NCBI RefSeq assembly: GCF_037392515.1 | Contig: NC_090295.1 | Span: 17,765,501 to 17,829,500, forward strand | Direction: 5' to 3' | From: Haliotis asinina | Lineage: Eukaryota > Mollusca > Gastropoda > Lepetellida > Haliotidae | DNA length: 64,000 bases | In this document: piece by piece, positions 1-11,920 of the stretch | Layout: every line of letters starts with the position of its first letter | How positions within the stretch are numbered: the stretch's first letter is position 1 | The notes under the pieces: generated by a model | Database searches by the model: none | Told to the model about the DNA's origin: nothing | What the model saw: only the letters and a program-made list of their open reading frames with translations | Translations under genes and position numbers: made by a program

Positions 1-550
1 AGGACGGACAACTTCCGGTTAAGCATGGACGGGGCTTTCCCCCTGTGGTTAGGGTTGAATAATTAAATTTGTATGAATTTTGAACTTGGAAATGTGCCAG
101 ACGTCGAAGAAGAGCACCACTCTGTTATCAAACATCAGGTCACGTGGTTCAAAATTTACTGTCACGATATGACTATACCAAAGAATAAAACACCGATAAT
201 TGCATATGCTAATAAAGATAATCCACACTATCTGAATTGATTGCAATATAGTATACACAATCAGACACAGCGAGGCGATGTGATATATTTGTTGGTCATG
301 CGACTGCTTGCCACCATTGAAGGGTCATCCATCACCGGACTGTTTGCACTGCAATTACCAGGCTGGTTAAATGACCAATCAAAGCCTGTCCCTTTGCGGT
401 TTAACGGCACGGTCACCACTGTTCTAGTTAGATGATGACAGCTTGTAAATAACCGAGTAATAGATACCATGACGAACGCCTCCTGCCGTTGGGGTACGCT
501 GACATCCATCAATCACTCGAAAATTTGGATCCTCACCCGGCAATCACTTC
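1..550. other. Intergenic DNA, nothing recognised
   Basis: The short open frames on both strands overlap one another and show no domain, signal peptide or splice context. I see no gene here. Confidence 0.5.
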
Positions 551-559
551 CATTTCTTG

Positions 560-682
560 GGACTTGGGATACCAGTTGCGTAGATCGGTGCTCCTGCTGT
601 TGATCACTGTATTGTCTGGTCTAGGCTAGATTAGTTATATACCATCTCCGTAGCTGGAAAATAGCTGGATTGCGGTGACAAA
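560..682 (+). repeat. SINE-A, degraded fragment
   Basis: Recognisable from the stretches matching 'tgttgatcactg', 'attgtctggtc' and the 'tagctgga' tail region. It is strongly diverged and lacks both the head and the ACTC tail. Confidence 0.55.
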
Positions 683-861
683 CATAGATTGAACAACATC
701 AAGTAATCAAACAAACACAACGTACGTCTTACAACCGTGTGCCACCTGATAACTCTGAAATGACAATTTGAAAAATCACCGAGAATATTTGATCACATTA
801 TCTTGAAGACACAAAGACATATGATGTATTGTATATTTTACGTGCGATTCAATGTTGCGGC

Positions 862-865
<4 letters not shown>

Positions 866-915
<50 letters not shown>

Positions 916-940
916 AAGAGAGAGAGAGAGAGAGAGAGAA
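866..940. repeat. (GA)n microsatellite
   Basis: An almost pure GA dinucleotide run with one short interruption. It produces Arg/Glu and Ser/Leu open frames on the two strands that are not genes. Confidence 0.95.
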
Positions 941-1638
941 GGGGGTGGTGGAGGTGGTATCTATCTGGGATCGAGTCGCTAGAGGGTATCTTCCCATTAG
1001 TTACACGCGTCATTAGTTAGACAAACCATATACAAACAACTTTACATATAATTGCACATCTACTCTCCTTCCTATTACCTTGAAAGTTTAGAATGGAATC
1101 ACTCATACTTGTGTATTACGATATTTCTATAAATATTTACTGGAACGGAGAATAAGACAAGAAAAAAAAGCGAAAAAAAAAGCAAAAAAAAAAAAGCAAA
1201 ATAAAATTCATATAAAATACTGAACAGCTTTGTTGGTTGTTATTGTTAACATGTTATAAGGCAGGATGGGTCTAAATTGGATTCAATACGAGAGTTGGTG
1301 TTGTATGAAAAAGATGACACTGATTAAATCTTTTTACACAGTTATCATAATCACATATTTTCCCATCATAATCGATTATGTCTCTATGTTACACCTTTTC
1401 ATGTCATTGACGTATATAAAACTGTTTCACTCGTTATTGCTTTGCACAGGAACCCAGTATCGCTATTTAGGTCAAACATAAACCATAGATCTACACGCTA
1501 CCTAGCGATATCGGGTTCCTCTGTAGCATTGTTGTACTAAATAGATTGTGGCATTATCTCTTCACTACATCAATCTTTGAAGGGCATTTAGAAGTGGAAT
1601 GCACTTAAAAAGGAGGATTTATGGATGCCACGTTATTT

Positions 1639-1710
1639 ATTGTGAATGACACGACGTTTCACCTGATGAAGAAGCAAGCATACGCCCCGAAACGTCGTGT
1701 CATTCACAAT
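1639..1710. repeat. Short palindromic repeat with CTGATGA/GAAAC loop
   Basis: Perfect 22-bp inverted arms lie at 1639-1660 and 1689-1710, closed by a 28-nt loop. Imperfect outer arms around 1617-1630 and 1721-1735 extend the symmetry. The loop holds CTGATGA, followed after the stem-II-like stretch by GAAAC, as in hammerhead cores, but there is no stem I. Repeats of this look are known in invertebrate genomes; the class is not assigned here. Confidence 0.7.
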
Positions 1711-1739
1711 GAAGAAGTTGACATCCATAAATCTGTCTT

Positions 1740-3899
1740 TTCTTCTTCACTTGAATCTGTTTTCACCATTATCCCAGCAGTTCAGGTATGTTGACCAGGA
1801 GGAGAGTACTTGCTCCCAAAACCTATTATGAATGCGATGAGGAATTTTCCCATAATATGAATAGGATTTGCAAAATAAAGTTCATTCAGATCTTTGATGT
1901 ACCTGAAACCAGATTTGTCCAAATAGCATTGCTACAGATTAATCTGTTAATCCGAGTCATTTTTTAAAATTCAGGAACACTGTAACCACTATTTTAAGGG
2001 GTATTTGCATGCTATCTCTTTGGATTTTATCGGTTCTTACCTTTTCAGATTTCCTTAATAATAATATAACCAATTATAAACAATAATTCCTAACTAACTG
2101 ACATATTAGATTCATGTGGTTTGAAAGCAGAACCAGGCATAATTAGGCAACACTATAGACATGTCATGGCAGAGCAATAGCTTGGCACTAACTTAGCAAA
2201 TGCTACGTTTTGGCCACACCCAGGTCTGGCATTATTCAGTCTTGAAACAGAATAACTTACAAAATCTTAGTTGACTATTCATGTAACTGGAATGAATATT
2301 GAAACATACATTTAGTCCAGATTTGATGTAATGCTTCTTAGAAATCACCATCTTTTGAGGAGGTTACCACTGTTTCATCACTGAGCCAAAGTGTTGTTTA
2401 TTAAGATGGACAAATTGTTCAAGGTTTATTGGTGCATGGTTACGTGGAAAATTAGCTTCATATTAAATTGCACACTGGTTTGCAGGATGCGAATGCTTTA
2501 GGATATTTTCCTGAAGTTATGTTCTGACTTTTACCACATTTTGAAACAACTTGAATGTGTTTTTGGTAACATTTCTAAGTATTCCCGAAAAGGAAATAGA
2601 TATGGTCTCAGATATAATAAAACAAAGATTTCTAGAATCATTAAGAAGCAATGATGTCTAAATGTAATTTTATTGACACAACCCTTTGAAACGTGGAGGT
2701 GTTCTTTGCACCTTATGTACGTTAGTAATTATCTCTGAAGAAACCTAGTTATTTTTGTTTTGGTAACTGTGGATCCTCTGTTCAGAGATTACTACTGTTT
2801 CTGGAAGATGGGTCAGTGTACAGGTGCAGAGTGTATCTTGGATCTTCTTTGTGTTATGGTGGTGTTATATACCTGAACATAAACGCTGGCAGTTCATGAA
2901 GTCCAGTATTGTGGAAGTTTGTAAATTAGAATTCCACAACAAAGTACACACAGAAAAATAAATTGAAGAGAATGATTAAAAGAATATATTTCCATATATT
3001 TAGTGTCATTTTAGGATGGTGTAGTAATTTGAAGATTGAAATTTTATTGAAAACTTGATACGATTAGCTGCTGAATATTTGCTTCTGGGTAGATCTATGT
3101 CCAGATACATCTACTAGTATGTAAATAGTTTTCTGCTTTGTTAATCAAAGGTATAGACCCATGATTTCACATAAATGATTGAACTAAATTTGAAATGATC
3201 TGCAACTTGAACATGTGGCAGTGTTCACGGTTATTACAAAATTACGATGGGAATTTAGAGGGAAAAAACCTAAACAACATACTTCAGTTTCACTTCCCTG
3301 ATAGTATCTTAGACGGACTTGAATTGCCAGATAGATTAATCATTTCGAAAGAAAATGCACTTCCTACACGCAGCCACTGGCCGAGACGATATTTCATCGG
3401 GCATGTAAAGTATTTTCACTCGCTAATTACAGTCTGTCAGTTATGATATATCAAAAATAAAATACGTGTAACTTTCCGCTTTAAATATCATTCACAAACG
3501 ACGGATACCAAAGTACCACAAGCAGTAGTCATCAACTCCATTCATACGTTTCGATGGCGGTGACACCATTGTTATTAGTCAGAGGTTGTCCCCCCTAACG
3601 TCAAGAAACGAAGTGGGCGGGGCTTATCGACCCGGACTAGATCGGTCTATTCGTTAATGGCGTGACATGACTCAGGTGACTCATTTACATAAAATGACAC
3701 GCCTACCAAACCATTAGCCATCTAGCATAGAGCACCCCCAAACAGCTGTCGGTCAATCAAGCTAACATCGGGTGGCGAATCAGAGCGGAAGAACACAACG
3801 TGACGCGTTCCGATAACGGCAAAGTTTCAAGTTCAAACATTTAAATTACTACCAGCGACCTTAAAGACACAGTTTGAAAAGTGAGCCCGATGACATGAA
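1740..3899. other. Long gene-free stretch
   Basis: AT-rich sequence with stops in all frames. Small open frames such as 3195-3446 (+) have no recognisable domain or splice signals. I see no gene and no clear repeat. Confidence 0.5.
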
Positions 3900-3944
3900 G
3901 CAAAGACGTATATTAATATAATCTTGTATAATATACGTCTTTGC
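3900..3944. repeat. Tiny hairpin insertion
   Basis: The sequence folds on itself: GCAAAGACGTATATTA at 3900-3915 pairs with TATAATATACGTCTTTGC at 3927-3944. The hexamer ATGAAG stands on both sides, which looks like a 6-7-bp target duplication around a 43-bp hairpin. Confidence 0.6.
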
Positions 3945-4436
3945 ATGAAGTTAGTGGCACTAAGATTGTTAGTGGCAACAGTATTTGCGCCAGTGGAAAG
4001 AGGCCATGAACTGATGTTCCATCGTGCGCATGCTCTTGTCCAGGCGTTACAGCGTTATTAACGTTCACGGATAATTTTGAGTTGTTTGTTTATGTTAACC
4101 ACAATGTATCACTTCAATGTTTATCCAAAGTTCATTAAGGTACCCGATCGCGCGCGAGTACAATGGAATTCCCTCGCTCTGTAACGGTATTCCCCGACAT
4201 TCCTCAGGTCCGAAAGTAGTCCGGTTCGGTGGGCGTGGTTTATATTTTTAGATTCAGTGGGAAATGAAATCAAAAGACATGTTCCCGGTTAACCAATCAG
4301 ATTGCCAGAATATTAACGAACACAATAAAAATTTGATTATTTAACTTTGTAGCAAAGAATCAATGTTAACACAGGGTCGTGAAAGGTACATGAAAAAGCA
4401 TGAAACATGAAAGCATGACGGTTGAGCTCAAGTGTC

Positions 4437-4617
4437 TACTGAGTCACTGGGGGCGGCGGGGTAGCCTTGTGGTTAAAGCGGTTGACACGCCGCGTTCGAC
4501 TCCAAGCATGGGGACAGTGTGTGAAGCCCGTTTATGGTGTCTCGCGCCGTGATATTGCTGGAATATTGCTAAAAGCGACGTCCTTCTAAACTCAACCAAA
4601 TATTACTGAGACACTGG
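4437..4617 (+). mobile_element. SINE-B (tRNA-derived) with target-site duplication
   Basis: The body (4451-4603) carries a tRNA-like head with A-box-like 'gtagccttgtggttaaag' and B-box-like 'gcgttcgactcc', then the conserved tail 'gatattgctggaatattgct'. Flanking 14-bp copies TACTGAGTCACTGG and TACTGAGACACTGG (one mismatch) at 4437-4450 and 4604-4617 are the target-site duplication. Confidence 0.85.
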
Positions 4618-4974
4618 AACACTGGCAGCACATCGCTGTATCATGCAGTATCATATACATGCTTTCCTATATATTGTTATGAATTAACTACCGTATATAC
4701 CGAACACTGATAGTACGAATTATCTGTTACAACAAACAAATAGACAGGTCCCTCTGTGCTATTGCACGCGTTGATTCACGTGTTTACAACGAACAGCTGA
4801 TCCGAATCCACTCACGTGTCATCAGTTAGCTTGTGAAAACAAACAGGCTTCCTCACATGGGATCAAGGGGATAATAAAATAAACTTAAGTCAGCATGGAA
4901 GGCTTGTCACGGAAACGTAAAGCTCTAGATCTCGACACAAAATACCAAAAGTGTTTGGTCCAGACTCCATTACT

Positions 4975-5045
4975 TACAGACTGACGTCATATGGTTGAAA
5001 TATTGCTGCAAACGGCGTTAAACAATAAACCAACCAACCAACCAA
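4975..5045 (+). repeat. SINE 3'-tail fragment with (CCAA)n end
   Basis: The stretch 'gaaatattgctgcaaacgg' followed by CGTTAAAC and CCAACCAACC is the mollusc SINE tail seen in SINE-A and SINE-B, here ending in CCAA repeats instead of ACTC. No head is visible. Confidence 0.55.
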
Positions 5046-6146
5046 CGGCAACACTACGTGACAGATCCCTAAAAGCACATGCCATTCCACAACTTTAATG
5101 CACGTCATTTGAATCAGCGGTGTCGGAGTTGTCGGGAACGTCAATATTAATGTCATGTTTTCTTAGGAATCGCTCCCTACTTTCAGACAGAAGTATGTCT
5201 TGAAAGCCAAGATAATCTATGGCCAACATTGACAAGATTGACGATGGTTATAAGAAAATGCTGCTTACTGTCGAGGAAAATGTTGCAAATCAATTAGATC
5301 TCATTCCCAATCATATGTCACTAAAGAGTTCCACAAAAGAACATTTGCCTGACTAGAAATACTCCAAAAGAAGAACGTTGCATCTCGCTCCCCTGTGTGA
5401 CTGAATGCAGGAAAATCGATCACAGTCAGATAGCACAACATGTCAGTCGATCGAGTCTTTAAGTTGTTTACTTGTACTTGGTTGAGTGGTTGCTGTTTCT
5501 GACGCATTTTCCCGTCACTGCTGAACTGTAATGAAGTAGAGAACATTGAAGCTTATGGTGTAGTTCAACTAGCAATCCGTGGCCACTCAATTATTAACAA
5601 ACATATCTGATATGACAAACACACTTGTGATGCACGAACCCAGATGTTGGCACTTCTCTTTGTCTGCGCTATATTCACGGAACACGCTTTGTCTGTCTTT
5701 GTGCAGGCGAGGTAAAATATACATGTGTGCTGTGTGTGTTTGTTTCTGATGACATCCTGAGCGCTGGCCTCCTTTCATAAAGCACTTAAGCGATCGTAAC
5801 TCACTAAGGTAATCCGAGTGCAGTGTCAAAGAGTGAGAATTAAGATTAAGGGAAAGCTTAAAGATCAGTTTATACCAATTGTCCTAATATTCACTTAAAT
5901 AAAGCACCTTTTAGTATTGTGATCGTGTTATAATTGTATGTTCTAGCCCACAGGGTCTCTTTCCGAGTGATTTCTTTCACTGGTAGAGAGTATTTAAAGG
6001 TCCCTTAAAGTGATGAACTCACACTTTCGTAACATGCCAAAAGACAATACTGATCAAGTCTCCAAACAGAGCCCATAACTGCGTGAAGAGAGTTAGAATG
6101 ATCTCCACACAATCAATCTTCTTATAACTTTGAATATAACGTGAGA

Positions 6147-6445
6147 TGTAAGGAAAGAGTGAGTGAGTGAGTTTAATTTTACGCCGCACTCAGCAATATT
6201 CCACCTATATGGCGGCGGTCTGTAAATAATCGAGTGTGGACCAGACAATCCAGTGATCAGCAACATGAGCATCGATCTGCGCAATGGGGAACCGATGACA
6301 TGTGCCAACCAAGTCAGCGAGCCTGACCACCCGATCCGGTTAGTCGCCTCTTACGACAAGCATATGCATAGTCGCCTTTTATGGCAAGCATGGGTTGCTG
6401 AAGGCCTATTCTACCCCGGGACCTTCACGGGGCTGTAAGGAAAGA
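6147..6445 (-). mobile_element. SINE-A, full-length, with target-site duplication
   Basis: A complete copy (6159-6433) running from its (ACTC)n 3' tail at the low-coordinate end to the CCCGTGAAGG head. The 12-bp sequence TGTAAGGAAAGA is repeated exactly at 6147-6158 and 6434-6445, marking insertion by retroposition. Confidence 0.93.
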
Positions 6446-6754
6446 TTTAGCATGCCTAGCTGAGCTGTGGGTCAGACTATAGTGGAAAGGTTCACAGGTT
6501 ATAGAACCTCACGACTCCAGTTCATCGCGGCTTATCATTGGCCATCCAAAAATCAAAAAGAAAAGAAAAAGGAAAGCACACGAGACTGATCGTTCAATTT
6601 GGATTGGCAGTTTTAACAAAATTTTCAAAGACAGATATCTTATGAAAGGACCACCATTTGTCTTTTGCACCACAAAACATAGATTAAACAACAGTCTTGT
6701 TTCTTTTTGACTGGGTTCCGTCCTGCTGTGCACCTTAGTGCAGTACCTTTTAGA

Positions 6755-7025
6755 CTAATTCATTGAAATGAATGCCTAAATATTAATCAGTATGATTTGA
6801 TACATCTAAGCACTTGTATATTGCAACTGCACTCCTTTTAATCCTTGCAAACACGTCGTACAGCGACCTCTGTCGTACAGCGAGCTCTGTCAAACGGAAA
6901 CAGAGAAGTCATGGAAACCTGAAAACAAGACTCTGCCGCTTGAAACGTTTGGCGGTCTTTTATGGAATTGATATTCGGATCGACTGATAAGTAGGTCATT
7001 GTCTAAATAGGTTTATCAGACTCAC
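6755..7025. repeat. Dispersed repeat, copy 1
   Basis: Segments 6755-6852 and about 6955-7025 match 51880-51972 and 52449-52505 in the same orientation; the distal copy is split by a SINE-A. No coding potential is seen and the class is unknown. Confidence 0.5.
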
Positions 7026-7417
7026 GTTTCGGAATGCACAACGCATGGTGTGCACGCGTACAACGCAGAAGCCCCATGCGCGTGCATGGAGTGTCATTCT
7101 TGATTTTGACGGTTTTCAAGGTCAATAAATCATCTGTTGACCATTAACTTTGTCAATCATGCTGCATCACACAGTCGTTAATGTTAATCTAACAATTGAC
7201 GTTACTGAATATATGAACCGACAATATGCAATGTATATGACATTCTGGTTTAGTCAGATTTATATTAATGTCTGAGGTACCTTTTCAAGTTGTATTACAG
7301 TCCAGCACTCGTTATTTCGCATGGTCCTGGAGTACTAAAGTACAAAAATGTCTCCCATACTTGGCCTTGAATGCTGAGTGCTGGTGAAAGTAACAACTGG
7401 AGCCATATTTAAAACAT

Positions 7418-8575
7418 TGTTACGGTTATAAATTTGCCGTGACAAAAGATGTAAGAAAGCCCCTGGGAACCAGCAAAACAGAACAAAGACAAGCCAAAAA
7501 CGTTCAAATAATGTATTATTGAGCAAAGAGAGCAAGTTATACAAAGTCACACGTCAATTTAACAATACTGATTTCAAATACAATACAAATGAGATAAGAT
7601 CCAATGCAGTGGGTCACAAAATATATAGCAAATTCTTGATTTACACAGAGAGTGAGAAACAGTTATGCAGAATGTAACACAGCGAGCAGTCAGGCAGCGG
7701 TTATGTAGATCAAGCGTTGTCGAAGCAGTTTGATATTACTCCAGTTAAACTCTGTGTGTCCCTTTTGTGAGCATTCCTGAACTTTTGACCATAAGCTTCG
7801 GGCACTAACTCATAAGCTTTCAAAAGTGTCCTCTCGACAAGATCATAATCTGAGCTTTGCTGCATTGACAAGACAGTTTGCAGTAACATAGTCCATGACT
7901 CCCTAGGCCACTTGAGATTTGTGAAAAATGTAGAAAATATTTGTCAACTTCTTTCTCATTAAACAGGGGTACAAACCTAGCATGCCTTGTAATGTCAAAT
8001 GGGGAAGAATCTGAGGTTTGAGAAGGGTCTTCAAGGTTTTTCAACTTAATTTCTCTGTCAATTTCCAATTTTTTTCAGTTCTATTTCTCTTTCTTTCTCC
8101 ATCTCAAACTTTTTCATTTCAATCCTTTTCAGTTCTTCCTGTTTTCTGTTTTCTTCTGTTGCTTTTCTCAATTCAATTTCTTCTCTTTGAATTTGCAAAA
8201 TAATGAATTTCAAGCTTCTTTATTTCCAATTGATGTGAACATTTCCTTTAACCATTTCCAAACCACCATGTTCAAAAATTCCCTCATCAATATAGTGGTT
8301 CAAAACAATTTTCAAAATCTGAAATTTCCTCATTGCATCAAGTTTGAAATGTGAAGAAATTTGCAACAAATCTGATTCCGCAACTGACTGATTGTCGCAG
8401 AATCAGAGGACAATACAAACTTCCCAAGTTCAAACACCATTTAGCTCGTTCCATAATTAACTTGTTGCAAAAGTGCAAAAATTTGAAATAAATTTTACAA
8501 AAGGTCTCAGATGTCAAATGAATTCTATCCCGGACGAGCCCCCGATTTTGTTACCATTAAAAATTAACAGTAACA
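7418..8575 (-). mobile_element. Fossil gypsy-type LTR retroelement, broken
   Basis: A fragment of an LTR retrotransposon on the - strand. An LTR-like block begins at 7418 with TGTTAC. The interior carries gag-like coding traces rich in Lys/Glu, and a primer-binding site at 8527-8544 matches the 3' end of tRNA-Pro at 17 of 18 positions, next to a second TGTTAC edge at 8549. No pol region is seen, so most of the interior is gone and the remainder is broken several times. It looks old. Confidence 0.7.
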
Positions 8576-8845
8576 CCATCCTCATTCAAGTCACTCTCGC
8601 TTCATAAATCATCTAACCGATTAAACCTGACGACAGAATTGATGCAGAGGTCCTCTGGAAGCTTTTGATGGAGTTCTTGCATTTTAAAGTTTCAGACCTG
8701 TCAATTTGTCTATACGATTTCCCCCAAATCTGAGTCGCACTGCGAACAAACCTTCGTGGCTGCGACCGTTATCTTTGTTGACACTGGCCTTAGCTAATTG
8801 GCTGCTGTGAAAATGCGGAGCCAGCCAAGGGAGGTAATAAAATCG

Positions 8846-9138
8846 AGGTAATAAAATAGTGAGTGAGTGAGTTTAGTTTTACGTCGCACTTAGCAACATT
8901 CCAGCTATATGGCGACGGTCTGTAAATAATCGAATCTGGACCAGACAATCCAGTGATCAACAACATGAGTATCGATCTGCGCAATGGGGAACCGATGACA
9001 TGTGTCAACCAAGTCAGCTAGTCTGACCACCCGATCCCGTTAGTCGCCTCTTACGACAAGCATAGTCACCTTTTATGGCAAGCATGAGTTGAAGGCCTAT
9101 TCTATCCCGGGACCTTCACGGATCAGGTAATAAAATAG
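8846..9138 (-). mobile_element. SINE-A, full-length, with target-site duplication
   Basis: Body 8860-9124. AGGTAATAAAATAG is repeated exactly at 8846-8859 and 9125-9138 (14 bp). The (ACTC)n tail sits directly against the left copy. Confidence 0.93.
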
Positions 9139-9148
9139 CCTTAGATGC

Positions 9149-9192
9149 ATCCAGGGTATAGTAGAGACTTATCGTAACGTATACCCTGGAGA
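9149..9192. repeat. Short inverted repeat
   Basis: CCAGGGTATA and TATACCCTGG lie about 20 bases apart, forming a 10-bp or longer stem. Function unknown. Confidence 0.5.
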
Positions 9193-9577
9193 TATCGAGG
9201 ACGTATTTCAACGTATGTATTTCAATGTATTTTTGACTAGAGCGTCAGCTACATGCTTAATGACCTCCGGGAATCTGATTGGTTAAGAATGCAAACTGCA
9301 ACTTCACGTGGGTGGGTGTGTTTTGTACACAATAGTGTTAGTCAATGAGATCCCCGGATCTAGTTTTGACGACCTAGTTTTGTATACTTCCGGCACAGCA
9401 ACTCGGTCTTTGGCGATTTAATAAAAAACAACAAGTGCATCCCCTCGAAAGGCCTGAGTACATGCCTCCAAGACACATCAGAAATGTGGACAGAAGCTTC
9501 TGGTACTCGTAAGACTTTAAAAATACGATATATTCAATAAAGAGAGCGAAATTGTCCTGTTTTCGATCACGTCGCTG

Positions 9578-9730
9578 TGATTTGGTGATGCACGGTTCCC
9601 AACTGTGCAGATCGATGCTCATGTTTTTGGTCACTAGCTTGTCTGGTCCAGAGTCGATTATTTACAGACCGCCGCCATATAGCTGGAATATTGCTGAGTG
9701 CGGTGCAAAACTAAACTCACTCACTCACTC
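9578..9730 (+). mobile_element. SINE-A, 5'-truncated
   Basis: The copy starts within the 'cggttcccaactgtgcag' part of the consensus and runs to an intact (ACTC)n tail. Loss of the head with a retained tail fits incomplete reverse transcription. Confidence 0.85.
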
Positions 9731-9809
9731 CAAAATATCCAGGTGTTTACTCACCGTTGTCATGGTTGTAACGTGTGCAGTGTACCATGCGCCTTGTGCA
9801 TCACCCTGA

Positions 9810-10018
9810 AGCGAGCGAACGCTAAATAGCATTCGGGATCGTTCGGGTACGAACCTTTTTGAGATAAAAAGTTCAAAAGGTATGTGCGATTTTCCACTTT
9901 CGCGATTTGGTAAGCTGTGTTCTGACTGGCCAATCTCAAAGGTTACCAGACGCGACCTCCCATAAGGTTTTGTCAGACTCAGTAGTGGAGTGTAAAGAAA
10001 AGTACTGAGGCTAATTTA
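9810..10018 (+). repeat. Dispersed ~210-bp repeat, copy 1
   Basis: Matches 43062-43275 in reverse orientation along its whole length, including the segments around 'tttcgcgatttggtaagctg' and 'agtagtggagtgtaa'. No coding content; a non-autonomous element is likely. Confidence 0.75.
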
Positions 10019-10073
10019 CTTAGACTGACTGGCATGTAAAATAGCATGGACACGGCAGAGTTGCGTTCTTTCT

Positions 10074-10318
10074 CAGTGAGTCGGTGAGTTTAGTTTTACG
10101 CCACACTCGGCAATATTCCACCAATATGGTGGCGATCTGTAAATAATCGTGTCTGGACCAGGCGATTCTGTGATCAACAGCATGAGTATGATTCTGAGCA
10201 ATTGGGAACCGATGACATGTGTCAACCATGTCAGCGGGCTTAACCACCGATCCCGTTAGTCGCCTCTTACGACAAGCATGGGCTACTGAAGACCATTTCT
10301 AGCACGGATCTTCACGGG
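10074..10318 (-). mobile_element. SINE-A
   Basis: Near-complete copy with the conserved 'ttagtcgcctcttacgacaa' block and a CACGGGTC head. The tail is degraded and no clear target duplication is seen. Confidence 0.88.
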
Positions 10319-10648
10319 TCTCTTTATCAGACTGAGTGTATATACAGTCATGCATTTAAGGCTTAAATGCATCTGACTTCTAAAGTGTTATAATGACTAC
10401 ACGAACTTAAGAATGTCGCTAAAGTATGTCCGAGCCACCATATGTCGATTTCGTTCATTTTTGCTCCGATACTTGAGTTGCTTCTCGGATATCTATCGAT
10501 AATCGATCGATAGTCATTAAACAATGATCGAGCGCAATGATCTGTATATTGATATGAAGCCCTAACCACGTCATCAAGTCGTTTGCCACTGGTGAAACAA
10601 AAGTTGCATTATGGCTTGACTTGAAATGAGAAGAGTTTGTTTTGAATT

Positions 10649-10950
10649 GTGTCTCTACAGACATCGCAACACACCTACACACGCGTGTCCCGATTAACTC
10701 AAGGACATCGTGTCTCCACAGACATTGCAACACATCAGAACATGTGCGCCCCGATTAACTCAAGGACATCGTGTCTCCACAGACATTGCAACACATCAGA
10801 ACATGTGCGCCCCGATTAACTCAAGGACATCATGTCTCCACAGACATTGCAACACACCAGAACATGTGTGTCTCGACTGACTCAAGAAATGTTGTCTCTG
10901 CAAACATTGCAACACACCAGAATATGCGTGTTCCAACGGACGCCAGACAA
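10649..10950. repeat. 61-bp minisatellite, about 4.7 copies
   Basis: Units of 61 bp begin with GTGTCTCCACAGACATTGCA. Two central units are almost identical and the outer ones diverge. The period is not a multiple of three, so the open frame that runs through it reads each unit differently and is not a repeat protein. Confidence 0.9.
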
Positions 10951-11543
10951 CACTTGCAATTAGGAACAGATTATGTCACAGTGCCTCTGAACGTTTGCTC
11001 TTCAAGGCTCGCGCAGTCAAGTGCTCCCTGTTACAGTGGCAACTAGGTTCTTATTCTTTATTCGTGTAGACCTTTGTAGCTGAACATGAAATCGAAAACA
11101 TCCCTGACTTTAATTAGTTCCCAGAGGGTATAAATATTTATGAAGAGCTTTACTGTGTAAGTAACAGTGAGATTTGATTGTGTCAGTTTAAAAGATGAAA
11201 GATCAGTTTGCACAAGAAAGACGTCATCGTTACATGTGAACAGAATGAGGTTGCCATGTGGAATTATATAAACATTTACACACCATTCTGGTTGTCTCAT
11301 TTGAATTCCCACAATATTCATTGTTTCGGTATGCAAACATAGGGAATGATCGATTGGTCATATCATCTGCAGGAAGATTACTCGAAAGAAATGCGTGATA
11401 AGAATCAAATTGCCAAACAGACTGGAAAGAATGATCAGGCAGATTTATCTGATTGTTACAGGTGATAATTTTCGTCTCCTCGGATCTGTCATTAATATTT
11501 GGATATGGCAGTGAGCCCTTATGAACAAATGATTAAGATTTGT

Positions 11544-11681
11544 GGTTGCTTTATTGTTTAACGCCGCAGACAATCCAGTGACCAACAGCATGAGTATCGG
11601 CCTACATCAACTGGGATAAGATGACGTGTGTCAACCAGTCAATTGAGCCTGACCACCCGATTTCGTTATTCGCCTCTTACA
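11544..11681 (-). mobile_element. SINE-A, partial
   Basis: Carries 'gacaatccagtgaccaacag' and 'gcctgaccacccgattt'. It has a deletion near its tail and lacks the head. Confidence 0.75.
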
Positions 11682-11689
11682 ACTTTATC

Positions 11690-11858
11690 TTTCATAGGCT
11701 AACTTAGTTTTACGCCGGTTTTAGCAATACTCCAACAATATCACAGCGGGGGACACCAGAAATGGGTTTCACACATTGTACCCATGTCGGGAATGGAACC
11801 TGGGTCTTTGGCGTGACGAGCGAACGCCTTAACCACTAGGCTACCACTACCGCCAGTT
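11690..11858 (-). mobile_element. SINE-B
   Basis: Reverse-strand copy: the tail 'ttttacgccggttttagca' comes first and the tRNA-like A-box 'cttaaccactaggctacc' last. Confidence 0.85.
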
Positions 11859-11920
11859 AAGGAGATATGGAAGATGACTGACTACGAAACCTCTGAATAT
11901 TTTAGTTTACTGCTTCCGTA

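Noticed and set aside
829-1020. Arg/Glu repeat protein
   Set aside because: Translation of a GA microsatellite.
1639-1710. Active hammerhead ribozyme
   Set aside because: Stem I is missing, so the standard fold cannot form.
4451-4603. Functional tRNA gene
   Set aside because: A and B boxes are present, but there is no cloverleaf and the sequence is a SINE with a tail and target duplication; the same holds for all SINE-B copies.
6093-6308. Similar 60-85-codon frames recurring at several places (about 6093, 8790, 9552, 46480, 52119 and 54314)
   Set aside because: All are translations of SINE-A copies.
10771-11046. Repeat protein of Thr/His/Gln type
   Set aside because: Comes from the 61-bp minisatellite, whose period shifts the frame at every unit.
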